Assembly (NCBI GenBank): GCA_938015595.1
Contig: CALLPI010000001.1
Span: 1 to 64,000 of the forward strand
Length of the DNA: 64,000 nt
DNA from: an uncultured Saprospiraceae bacterium
GTDB taxonomy: Bacteria > Bacteroidota > Bacteroidia > Chitinophagales > Saprospiraceae
Reading direction: 5' to 3'
The position numbers and the translations under genes were made by a program. Below the pieces are notes generated by a model, which did not search any database, had not been told where the DNA came from, and worked only from the letters and a program-made list of their open reading frames with translations. Below are positions 9,504 through 17,269 of this stretch, in pieces. Every line of letters begins with the position of its first letter. The stretch's first letter is position 1.

Positions 9504-10751
9504 ATGCAAACAATGTATCAAAAACTGATGTGGGGCATAGCTCTTGGCCTGGCATGGTGGGGGCGCGTGCAGGCGGCGACGCTGGAGGTGTGCGCGCAGT
9601 GCCCGTGGCAGTCGGTGCGGCAGGCGGTAGAAGCAGCTGCTCCAGGCGATGTGGTGCGCGTGCGTCCGGGGGGGTATAAAGAGCACAGCATACAGATAAA
9701 CAAGAAGTTGGTGTTGCAAGGCACGGGGTTTCCTGTGCTGGAGGGCAACGACCTGGAAGAGATACTGATCATCACCGCCGATAGCGTACGCGTGGAGGGA
9801 TTTGAACTGCGCCGCGCCGGCAAAAGCCAACTCAAAGACCAGGCTGCTATTCGCGTGCGCAAGGCGCGGTATTTCGTCATTCAGCAAAACAGAATTGTAG
9901 ATGCTTACTTCGGCATTTACCTGGAGCACTCCAGCCACGGCTTGGTTGAAGGCAACGTCTTGTTGGGAACGGCCACTCATGAGGCCTCTGCCGGCAACGC
10001 CATTCACGGCTGGTATGGCCGGCACTTGGAAATCAGCAGCAATTACATCAAGGGGCATCGGGATGGCGTCTATCTGGAGTTTGTGGACAGTAGCCTGGTG
10101 GTGAACAACATCAGCGAGTACAACGTGCGCTATGGGTTGCACTATATGTTTTCCAACGACGACCAATACGTGTGTAACGTGTTCAGAAGCAACGGCGCAG
10201 GCGTGGCCGTCATGTTTTCCAAGCGCATCCAGATGCGTGAAAACCGTTTTGAACGCAATTGGGGAACCACAGCTTATGGGCTGTTGCTCAAAGAAATATA
10301 TGACGCCGACATCCAGGACAATCATTTTCTGTACAACACCGTAGGCATATTCCTGGAAGGAGCCACGCGCATCAGCTACCAGCGCAACGAGTTTCAATAC
10401 AATGGCTGGGCCGTACAAATGACCGGCGGCTGTCTGGACAATCACTTTACCCGGAACAACTTCCTGGCCAATACGCTGGACCTAGTAGTCAACAGCAGAG
10501 TCAACAACAATACTTTCAACGGCAACTACTGGAGTGAGTACACTGGTTACGACCTCAACCGCGACGGTACTGGCGACGTGCCGCACCGGCCAGTCAAACT
10601 CTTTTCCTACATACTGGCCCAATCGCCGGAGTCTATTGTACTGCTGCGCAGTTTTTTCATTGACCTGCTGAATTTTTCCGAAAAAGTCAGCCCGGCGCTG
10701 ACCCCGCAAGACGTAGCCGATTATTCACCCTCAATGTCCAAAATCTCATGA
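9504..10751 (+). CDS. nosD: NosD periplasmic copper-maturation protein
   Basis: 415 residues: signal peptide (cut near VQAAT), then a right-handed parallel beta-helix built from repeated CASH-type turns (EGNDLEEILIITADSVRVEG, SSHGLVEGNVL, NNISEYNVRYG, YTGYDLNRDGTGD). NosD binds the NosFY transporter and takes part in sulfur and copper delivery for the CuZ site of NosZ. The start chosen is ATG 9504; ATG 9513 would also keep the signal. The stop overlaps the nosF start (ATGA at 10748), a sign of coupling. Confidence 0.93.
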   Translation: MQTMYQKLMWGIALGLAWWGRVQAATLEVCAQCPWQSVRQAVEAAAPGDVVRVRPGGYKEHSIQINKKLVLQGTGFPVLEGNDLEEILIITADSVRVEGFELRRAGKSQLKDQAAIRVRKARYFVIQQNRIVDAYFGIYLEHSSHGLVEGNVLLGTATHEASAGNAIHGWYGRHLEISSNYIKGHRDGVYLEFVDSSLVVNNISEYNVRYGLHYMFSNDDQYVCNVFRSNGAGVAVMFSKRIQMRENRFERNWGTTAYGLLLKEIYDADIQDNHFLYNTVGIFLEGATRISYQRNEFQYNGWAVQMTGGCLDNHFTRNNFLANTLDLVVNSRVNNNTFNGNYWSEYTGYDLNRDGTGDVPHRPVKLFSYILAQSPESIVLLRSFFIDLLNFSEKVSPALTPQDVADYSPSMSKIS

Positions 10752-11512
10752 TTGCCATACGCCAATTGTCCAAATCCTTCGGCAGCCTGGAAGTGCTCAA
10801 AGGCATTGACCTGATTTTTGACAAGCCAGGCTGCGTGACGGCCGTGCTTGGCCCCAACGGATCGGGCAAGACCACGCTTATCAAAGCCTTGCTAGGGCTG
10901 GTCATTCCAGACGGGGGCATCATCGAGGTGGACAGGCAGAACGTGCGCGGGCAATGGGATTATCGCGCTCGCATAAGTTACCTGCCGCAAGCCGCTCGAT
11001 TTCCTGAAAACCTGACTGTGCGCGAGCTGATAGACTTTGTTAAAAACATCCGTCGAGGGCAACAGTCCCAGGAGGAGCGCTTTATCCGCTTGTTTGACCT
11101 CGAGCCTCACCTGGACAAACGCCTGGGCAACCTCTCTGGCGGCACCCGCCAGAAAGTAAACATCGCCCTAGCGCTGATGTACGACTGCCCGCTGTGGATA
11201 CTGGACGAACCCACCAACGGTCTCGACCCACTGGCTATGGTGCACTTCCGGGAGTTGGTGCAGGAAGCTCGCGCACAAGGCAAGATTGTGCTTATAACAA
11301 CCCACATTATGAGCTTGGTGGAGGAAATTGCTAACGAAGTGGTATTCTTGCTCGAAGGCAAAATACATTTTCAAGGTACAATACAGGCGCTGAAAACGCA
11401 GCACAACCAACAAAGCGTAGAGCGCGCTATAGCCAGCATCCTGAGTGGTGGGGCGAGTTTTAGTGCCAATGGGCACTCTGCGCAGGTACAACAATTGGCT
11501 TTGAGTATGTAA
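10748..11512 (+). CDS. nosF: NosF ABC-transporter ATPase
   Basis: 254-residue cytoplasmic ATPase that powers the NosDFY maturation complex. Seen in order: Walker A GPNGSGKTT (about 35-43), Q-loop region near LPQAARFPENLT, signature LSGG (129-132), Walker B LWILDEPTNGLDP (149-161) and a switch histidine in TTHIM. Downstream after 37 bases is its permease partner nosY. By hand count its arginines are almost all CGC (about 11 CGC to 1 CGT), in contrast with leuA and nosZ. Confidence 0.95.
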   Translation: MIAIRQLSKSFGSLEVLKGIDLIFDKPGCVTAVLGPNGSGKTTLIKALLGLVIPDGGIIEVDRQNVRGQWDYRARISYLPQAARFPENLTVRELIDFVKNIRRGQQSQEERFIRLFDLEPHLDKRLGNLSGGTRQKVNIALALMYDCPLWILDEPTNGLDPLAMVHFRELVQEARAQGKIVLITTHIMSLVEEIANEVVFLLEGKIHFQGTIQALKTQHNQQSVERAIASILSGGASFSANGHSAQVQQLALSM

Positions 11513-11549
11513 ACGCGATTTGCTCACTCTGTAAACACTGCTTTTTGCA

Positions 11550-12332
11550 ATGTTTAAGATATTCCAATATACCCTGTTTGACTTGCTGCGCAGCCGCTGG
11601 ACACTCGGATATCTGGGGTTTTACCTGGCGCTGACCAGCGCGCTGGCCTTTCTGAGCGGCGATACGTCGAAGGTCGTCATCAGCCTGATGAACGTGGTTT
11701 TGATTCTTTGCCCACTGGTAGCCAGCATGTTGGGAGCAATGTACTATTACAACTCGCGCGAGTTTATCGAGTTGTTGCTGGCTCAGCCCCTGCGCCGCAC
11801 GCACATCTTTTGGGGGCAATATTTTGGGGTAGCCCTGTCGCTGTCGTTGAGCGTGCTGCTGGGCGTAGGCATTCCTTTGGCGGCTTATGGCATCTGGGCC
11901 TCGGGTGAAATCTGGAATTTTTTCGTCCTGCTGTTGGATGGCGTGCTGCTGTCGTTTATTTTTTCGGGGCTGGCATTCTGGATAGCCCTTCGACATGAAA
12001 ACCGCATCAAGGGATTTGGCTTGGCTATTCTGGCCTGGCTGTTTTTCGCGGTCATCTACGATGGGCTGGTACTGCTACTGCTCATGGAGTTTCGGGACTA
12101 TCCGCTGGAAGCCGCTTCGATATGCCTGGCCTTGTGCAACCCCATTGACTTATCACGGATTCTGATCCTGCTCAAGCTGGATATTTCCGCGCTGATGGGC
12201 TATACCGGGGCGGTGTTTCGGCAGTTTTTGGGTTCGCACTGGGGCATGGCGTTGTCGTTGGGCGCATTGCTGCTGTGGCTGACGACACCAGCGCTGATGG
12301 TACGTCGGATAGCGCAGCGTAAGGATTTTTGA
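11550..12332 (+). CDS. nosY: NosY membrane permease
   Basis: 260 residues with six probable transmembrane helices (the first about 15-35, then pairs through the centre, the last about 232-250). This ABC-2-like fold is the membrane half of the NosDFY complex. The assignment rests on position directly behind nosF and on the pattern of helices with the FIELLLAQPLRRTHIFWGQY stretch typical of NosY. It is followed by the iron-centre repair gene after 53 bases. Confidence 0.92.
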   Translation: MFKIFQYTLFDLLRSRWTLGYLGFYLALTSALAFLSGDTSKVVISLMNVVLILCPLVASMLGAMYYYNSREFIELLLAQPLRRTHIFWGQYFGVALSLSLSVLLGVGIPLAAYGIWASGEIWNFFVLLLDGVLLSFIFSGLAFWIALRHENRIKGFGLAILAWLFFAVIYDGLVLLLLMEFRDYPLEAASICLALCNPIDLSRILILLKLDISALMGYTGAVFRQFLGSHWGMALSLGALLLWLTTPALMVRRIAQRKDF

Positions 12333-12385
12333 GGTGAGTTCATTTACGGGTACTATTCATTTTTTCAACTCAAAACCTGATAGAT

Positions 12386-13099
12386 ATGCACACTCCAACA
12401 ATTGGTCAGATGGTAGCGCAGGATTACCGCGTCGCCGGAGTTTTTAGGCGCTATGGCATTGATTTTTGCTGCAGAGGCGGGCGAACGCTGGCCGATGTGT
12501 GCGCGGAAAAAGGGCTTGACCTGGCCGATGTTGAACAGGCCTTGTCGGAACTCCAGAAAGAACCGGCACCGCGCCAGTTGAATGCCCAGGATTGGAAGGC
12601 AGATTTCCTGGCAGACTACATCGAACAGCGGCATCATACCTATGTGCGCAAGATGCTGCCCGAAATCAGCGCCTATGCAGAGAAAGTAGCCAAAGTACAC
12701 GGCAAGCACCACCCGGAAACGCTGGAGATATGGAAATACTGGCAAGCCCTGGCCGCCGAACTGGCCTCGCATCTGCTCAAGGAAGAGCGTATGCTGTTTC
12801 CATACATCCGGCAACTGGCCAACGCGTCTGCCTCCGAAGCCCCCGCCCCGCCTTTTGGCACGGTACAAAACCCTGTGCGCATGATGGAAATGGAGCATGA
12901 GAACGCCGGCGAAATGATGCGCACCATTCGCACATTGAGCCACGACTTCTCCCCGCCACAAGACGCCTGCATGACTTATCGGGTGCTGTACCAGTTGCTG
13001 GAAGCATTTGAGGCCGACCTGCACGAACACGTGCACCTGGAAAACAACATCCTCTTTGGGAAGGCCATAGCGCTAGAAGATAGTATAGAACGGGTCTGA
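12386..13099 (+). CDS. ric: iron-sulfur cluster repair di-iron protein (RIC/ScdA/YtfE)
   Basis: 237 residues: an N-terminal DUF542 domain with the double-cysteine motif (YGIDFCCRGGRTL) followed by a hemerythrin-like four-helix bundle rich in His/Glu (QRHHTYVRKMLPE, SHLLKEERMLFPY, MMEMEHENAGE, HEHVHLENNILF), the di-iron ligands. RIC proteins repair Fe-S centres damaged by nitric oxide and oxidants, which suits a denitrifier. It follows nosY by 53 bases. A degenerate palindrome (GTGAGTTCATTTAC, 12334-12347) lies upstream. Confidence 0.92.
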   Translation: MHTPTIGQMVAQDYRVAGVFRRYGIDFCCRGGRTLADVCAEKGLDLADVEQALSELQKEPAPRQLNAQDWKADFLADYIEQRHHTYVRKMLPEISAYAEKVAKVHGKHHPETLEIWKYWQALAAELASHLLKEERMLFPYIRQLANASASEAPAPPFGTVQNPVRMMEMEHENAGEMMRTIRTLSHDFSPPQDACMTYRVLYQLLEAFEADLHEHVHLENNILFGKAIALEDSIERV

Positions 13100-13110
13100 A
13101 TAGCGAAGCC

Positions 13111-13150
13111 GTGACAAAGGTCACTGAATCACACACAGGCGATAATTTTG
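13111..13150 (+). promoter_or_regulatory. Fnr/Dnr-like palindrome plus Bacteroidota -7 box
   Basis: A perfect palindrome GTGAC-AAAG-GTCAC (13111-13124) is followed by TAATTTTG (13143-13150), which fits the TAnnTTTG -7 box. A start site about 6 bases after the box would place the palindrome centre near -40, the usual class II position for Crp/Fnr activators. It would drive the small cysteine protein (13178) and the TonB receptor (13675). Regulator identity is inferred. Confidence 0.5.
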
Positions 13151-13177
13151 ATTTATTGCTGAAAACGTTCGTCAACC

Positions 13178-13630
13178 ATGCTAAGGCAAGCCTTCTCCGC
13201 GCTAATGATACTCACCGTGTGCGCCCATACTGGCGGAGAGGCTCTGCTGTACGGCTGGTACTGGCTGAGCAACCGATCTTTTGAACGAGTCTTTTGCATC
13301 AACCGCGAGACCCCCGAACGGCAATGCCACGGCCAATGTATGCTGAGCCAACTGGCCAAGCAGGAGCATGACCCCGCGCAGCAGGCGCCCAATCCGGTCA
13401 GCGAAGAAGAGCGCCTGCGCAACATTTACCTAGAGCCAGAGCAGCTTGCCTGGGTATTATTCCTGCCAGTAGTTGCGCTTGCCCGACAGCCCTTTCGATA
13501 CCAGCCGCTTCTGAGCCAGCCCCTGGCTCGGGATATTTTTCACCCGCCCATTGGGCCGGCCACCTCGCCCAGGCTTGGCATGCAAGCCTGTTTTGCTGTT
13601 TTTTCTTGTATTTTCACTGCCTTCGCATGA
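13178..13630 (+). CDS. small membrane protein with CxGxC motif, partner of TonB receptor
   Basis: 150-residue protein of no assigned family. An N-terminal hydrophobic segment (about 5-30) is followed by FCINRETPERQCHGQCMLSQ, a cysteine motif resembling the NKDKPELxCNGKC pattern I recognise in short Bacteroidota proteins encoded beside metal-related TonB receptors. A second hydrophobic stretch (about 88-100) and the IFHPPIGP segment near the end are also shared with such proteins. The cysteines, His and Met suggest copper binding. It lies 45 bases before the receptor gene and shares the promoter at 13111-13150. Function unknown. Confidence 0.7.
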   Translation: MLRQAFSALMILTVCAHTGGEALLYGWYWLSNRSFERVFCINRETPERQCHGQCMLSQLAKQEHDPAQQAPNPVSEEERLRNIYLEPEQLAWVLFLPVVALARQPFRYQPLLSQPLARDIFHPPIGPATSPRLGMQACFAVFSCIFTAFA

Positions 13631-13674
13631 TGTGGTCGCTCTGAGCGCATCTGAAGGTCAAAATCAATACTGCC

Positions 13675-15951
13675 ATGAAAAAGTTGTGGTTCGCCATAGC
13701 TGCCGCGCTGCTTGCATGGGGAGCGCAGGCGCAGACTTCCCTTTTCGTCAAAGGCCAGGTTCTGGACGCCGCCAAGCGCCAGGGCGTGCCTTTTGCGCTG
13801 GTGCAGATCAACCAGCACCATACCTACGCCGATGAAAAAGGCTATTTTGAAATACAGGTCAAACCCGCCGAGGTCTTTCATGTACAGGCCAGCCAACTGG
13901 GTTTTGAAGCAAGTAGCGAGGAAAAAACCGCCGATCAACTGCAGCAACTCGTGATTTCCCTTGCGCCCAGAACGCTGCCGCTGGAAGAGATCACCGTCAG
14001 CAGCCAGCCCATGCACTGCCACCCGCAGTCGGACATCATCTGCGACCGCGCCAAGCAAGCCACTCAATCGCGCGATATAGGCGACTTGTTCAAGGACATT
14101 CCCGGTTTTGCCGTGGTGAAAAAAGGCGGTTTTGCCATGGACCCTGTTTTTCGTTCCTTCAAATATGAGCAACTCAACATCATTTTTGACGGCGGCATTC
14201 AAACCACCCATGCCTGCCCGGCGCGCATGGACCCCGCCACTACGCACGTCAACCCCGACCTGGTACAAAAAGTAGAGTTGATCAAAGGCCCGTTCAGCGT
14301 GCGCTACGGCGCGGCTATGGGGGCTACCGTCAACATTGTAACCGAAACGTGGAACCCTGCCGAAAACGGATTCGGCGGCTATGTGTCCGGCGGGCTTGAA
14401 ACCAATGGGCGCTCCAAGCTCACCCAATTCCAACTCCAGCACAACAGCCGTCTCGACCTGATGCTCAGCGGCGCCTGGAAGGATTTTGGCAGCTATACCA
14501 GCGGCGACGGCACACTCATCCCCTCCTCGTTCAAGGCTTATGATTACAGCCTGAAAGCCGGCTACGACCTGGCGGAAAACCAGCGCATTCAAATAAACTG
14601 GCGCCAAAACCTCAGCCGCGACGTGCTGCACGCCGGCCTGGCCATGGATACCGACAGCGACGACGGCTACATGCTTTCGCTGGACTATAACTGGCGCAAC
14701 ATCAGCCCGCTGCTGTACAGCATCACCGCCAAGGCCTACGGCAACCACGTGGACCACGTCATGTCCAACAGCCGGCGCCCCAACGCCGTTATGGCCAACA
14801 TGGTGTCCAGCGTGCTGGCCGATAGCCACGGCGGGCGCCTGGAGGCCGCCCTGACCCCCGGCAAGAAAAACCTCGTGTACGCCGGCCTGGACTATCGCTA
14901 CCTCTGGCGCGACGGCACGCGCCAGCGCACCATAAAGCGCAACATGATGACCGGCGAACCCCTGCCGCAACCCATGTACTTTGAAGATGCCATCTGGCAA
15001 AACTCCCACATTCACGACGCCGGAGCATTCGTGGAGGCACGCCGCTTCCTCACTCCGCGCACTACGGTCATGGTCGGCTTGCGCGCCGACAGAGTGTATG
15101 TGCGCACACAAGACCCCGCCCCCGACTTCAAACTGCTCTACGGCGACCTCCGCATCGCTCCCGAATGGAACATGAGCACTACAGCCTCCTTGCTTTACGC
15201 CACGCCGACCCAGTGGCAACTTCAGTGGGCGTTGGGGCGCGGCGTGCGCACTGCCAACATGATTGAGCGCTTCATCAACCACTTCACTATCGGCATTGAC
15301 CCTTACGAGTACGTGGGCAACCCTCATCTGAAGCCGGAAGCCAACCACCAGGCGGAGTTTTCTGTGAGCAAGAAAGCCTACCGCTACCAATTCAGCGCAA
15401 ATGTGTTCTATTCTTATTTGACCCACTTCATCACAGCCGCCGTAGACTCTACCCTGCGGCGCAAGTACATGGGCGCCCCGCCATTTGCGCGCCGCTTTGT
15501 CAACATTGACAAAGCTACGCAAGCAGGTGTGGAACTCTCCGCACAGGCTACGCTGGCGGAGGGGCTGAACCTTTATGGCCACCTGGCCTACACGCGCGCC
15601 CAAAACCTGAGCTGGAACGAGCCGCTGCCCGAGATACCGCCCCTGGAAGCCGTACTGGGCGCGCGCTATGAACGCAACCGCTGGTGGGCCGACGTACGCG
15701 GCCGTTTTGTAGATAATCAAAGCCGCATATCCGAAGTGTTTGGAGAAACTGCTACATCGGGCTTCAGCACACTTGACGCGCGCGCAGGTGTAGAGCCATT
15801 CAAAGGGCTAGCGCTGGGAGTGGCCGTGCTGAACATTCTGAACCGCCAGTACCGCGAGCACCTCAACCGGGCTTACCGAAACATGCCCACACAAGGCATT
15901 GTATTTGAGCCTGGCCGCAATGTGACATTGTTTGCGAAGTACAAATTCTGA
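13675..15951 (+). CDS. TonB-dependent outer-membrane receptor, probable copper importer (OprC/NosA-like)
   Basis: 758 residues: signal peptide (WGAQAQ), a carboxypeptidase-regulatory-like beta domain (about 25-105), a plug domain and a 22-strand barrel ending in a C-terminal Phe. The plug holds a thiol/thioether-rich stretch (HACPARMDPATTHVNP) just before VELIKGPFSVRYGAA. RMDP in this position recalls the copper receptors OprC and NosA, the latter needed for N2O reductase in pseudomonads. The MHCHPQSDIIC segment adds possible ligands. Genomic context (nos cluster, Cys-motif partner) supports copper. Siderophore transport is the alternative. A strong terminator follows. Confidence 0.85.
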   Translation: MKKLWFAIAAALLAWGAQAQTSLFVKGQVLDAAKRQGVPFALVQINQHHTYADEKGYFEIQVKPAEVFHVQASQLGFEASSEEKTADQLQQLVISLAPRTLPLEEITVSSQPMHCHPQSDIICDRAKQATQSRDIGDLFKDIPGFAVVKKGGFAMDPVFRSFKYEQLNIIFDGGIQTTHACPARMDPATTHVNPDLVQKVELIKGPFSVRYGAAMGATVNIVTETWNPAENGFGGYVSGGLETNGRSKLTQFQLQHNSRLDLMLSGAWKDFGSYTSGDGTLIPSSFKAYDYSLKAGYDLAENQRIQINWRQNLSRDVLHAGLAMDTDSDDGYMLSLDYNWRNISPLLYSITAKAYGNHVDHVMSNSRRPNAVMANMVSSVLADSHGGRLEAALTPGKKNLVYAGLDYRYLWRDGTRQRTIKRNMMTGEPLPQPMYFEDAIWQNSHIHDAGAFVEARRFLTPRTTVMVGLRADRVYVRTQDPAPDFKLLYGDLRIAPEWNMSTTASLLYATPTQWQLQWALGRGVRTANMIERFINHFTIGIDPYEYVGNPHLKPEANHQAEFSVSKKAYRYQFSANVFYSYLTHFITAAVDSTLRRKYMGAPPFARRFVNIDKATQAGVELSAQATLAEGLNLYGHLAYTRAQNLSWNEPLPEIPPLEAVLGARYERNRWWADVRGRFVDNQSRISEVFGETATSGFSTLDARAGVEPFKGLALGVAVLNILNRQYREHLNRAYRNMPTQGIVFEPGRNVTLFAKYKF

Positions 15952-15968
15952 GATTTGTACCCCTTGCT

Positions 15969-16003
15969 GAGGGCAGGCCATTGCGCCTGCCCTTGTTTTT
16001 TGT
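15969..16003 (+). terminator. rho-independent terminator after the TonB receptor
   Basis: GGGCAGG (15971-15977) pairs with CCTGCCC (15986-15992), flanked by an A-T and a G-T pair and followed by a T-rich tract. It lies between the convergent receptor and korB genes and closes the nos island. Confidence 0.85.
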
Positions 16004-16015
16004 TGCACCTTTTGC

Positions 16016-17068
16016 TCAACGGTAGCTGGCGTTGATCTCCTCCAGCGCAGCCTGCCCGGGACAAAGCGCCTCTTCGCGCAAGCTATTGAGCGGCTGTGGT
16101 ACGGTGTGAATGAGGTCGTGCAGGTCGCGGGTGTTCATGTCCAGGTAGAGCATGCCGGTGGGAATTGTGCCCTCGACCTTGGCATTTTGCAGCATGTCAA
16201 TGACGGAGCGGCGGTCGGTGGGGTCCCAGCCGGGCGCCAACTTGTAGAGGTGCAGTAGCGAGCCGTCGTGCAGGGGGGCCAGCACAGATTTACCCTCCTT
16301 GTAGTGGATGTGGATGGCCTCTTTTTCGGGCACGAAGTCCAGTTCGGAGGTGGCCTCCTGGTGGGCGCGCACGTAGTCGTAAGACTTGGTAGAACCTTTG
16401 TTGTTGTTGAAGGTGACGCAGGGCGAAATCACATCCAGAAACGCAAAGCCCGGGTGCGCCATGGCAGCTTTGATGAGCGGCACGAGTTGGTGTTTGTCGC
16501 CAGAAAAACTGCGTGCTACGAAGGTGGCTCCTAACTCAATGGACAGACTACACAAATCAATACTCCTGAACTGGTTGGTATGGCCTTCCTTGCTGATGGA
16601 GCCAGCATCGGCGGTGGCTGAGTCCTGGCCTTTGGTGAGGCCGTAGCAGCCGTTGTTCATTACGATATACACCATGTTGAGGTTGCGGCGTACCGCATGC
16701 ACAAACTGCCCCATCCCGATGGAGGCAGTGTCGCCGTCGCCGGAAATACCCAGGTAAATGAGGTCGCGATTGGCTAAGTAGGCGCCAGTAGTCACCGAGG
16801 GCATGCGGCCATGCACGGAGTTGAAGCCGTGCGAGTTGCGCAGAAAGTAAGCCGGCGTTTTGCTGGAGCAGCCAATACCGGAGATTTTGGCCAGCTTGTG
16901 CGGCTCTAAGTCTATCTCGAAGCAAGCCTGCACAATGGCCGCCGTGATAGAGTCGTGGCCGCAGCCGGCACAGAGGGTAGATATGGCGCCTTCGTAGTCA
17001 GCCTTGGTGTAGCCCACTCGGTTTTTCGGTAGTGCGGGGTGGCGAAATTGCGGTTTTATGAAGGACAT
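16016..17068 (-). CDS. korB: 2-oxoacid:ferredoxin oxidoreductase, beta subunit
   Basis: 350-residue thiamine-diphosphate subunit. Seen: CAGCGHDS near residue 35 (cluster/TPP region), the TPP-Mg motif GDGDTASIGMGQF followed by NNGCYGLTKGQ, and a conserved C-terminal extension typical of the KorB branch. With KorA it oxidatively decarboxylates 2-oxoglutarate (or another 2-oxoacid) and reduces ferredoxin. It is downstream of korA with a 201-base gap that holds no gene. Confidence 0.93.
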   Translation of the reverse strand: MSFIKPQFRHPALPKNRVGYTKADYEGAISTLCAGCGHDSITAAIVQACFEIDLEPHKLAKISGIGCSSKTPAYFLRNSHGFNSVHGRMPSVTTGAYLANRDLIYLGISGDGDTASIGMGQFVHAVRRNLNMVYIVMNNGCYGLTKGQDSATADAGSISKEGHTNQFRSIDLCSLSIELGATFVARSFSGDKHQLVPLIKAAMAHPGFAFLDVISPCVTFNNNKGSTKSYDYVRAHQEATSELDFVPEKEAIHIHYKEGKSVLAPLHDGSLLHLYKLAPGWDPTDRRSVIDMLQNAKVEGTIPTGMLYLDMNTRDLHDLIHTVPQPLNSLREEALCPGQAALEEINASYR

Positions 17069-17269
17069 GCGATGTGTTTTTGATAGATGATTTTTGTATT
17101 AGTGGCAAGCTGCAAGCAATGGTTTGCTAAGATTAAAGTTACTCGTTTATTGGAGCGATGATGCGCTGTAAGAACGCCGCTGGGTCTTTGTTCCAAGTTT
17201 TCACGACTTGCTGCGCAGCGTGGAGGGAGCACTATCCCAACGGGGGAATATTCCACATCCCTCCTCTCT
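17069..17269. other. korA-korB spacer, no gene seen
   Basis: A 201-base gap inside an otherwise tight minus-strand set. It contains a GGAATATTCC palindrome near 17248 and no convincing TAnnTTTG box, terminator or small reading frame. Whether korB has its own promoter here is open. Confidence 0.4.

Noticed and set aside
9432-10445. 337-codon minus-strand frame opposite nosD
   Set aside because: Same reason: shadow of a clear NosD beta-helix gene, with no family match.
13540-15720. 726-codon open frame on the minus strand opposite the TonB receptor
   Set aside because: It is antisense to a well-supported receptor, has no recognisable domain, and its Ala/Val/His-rich composition is what a GC-rich gene gives in the opposite frame.
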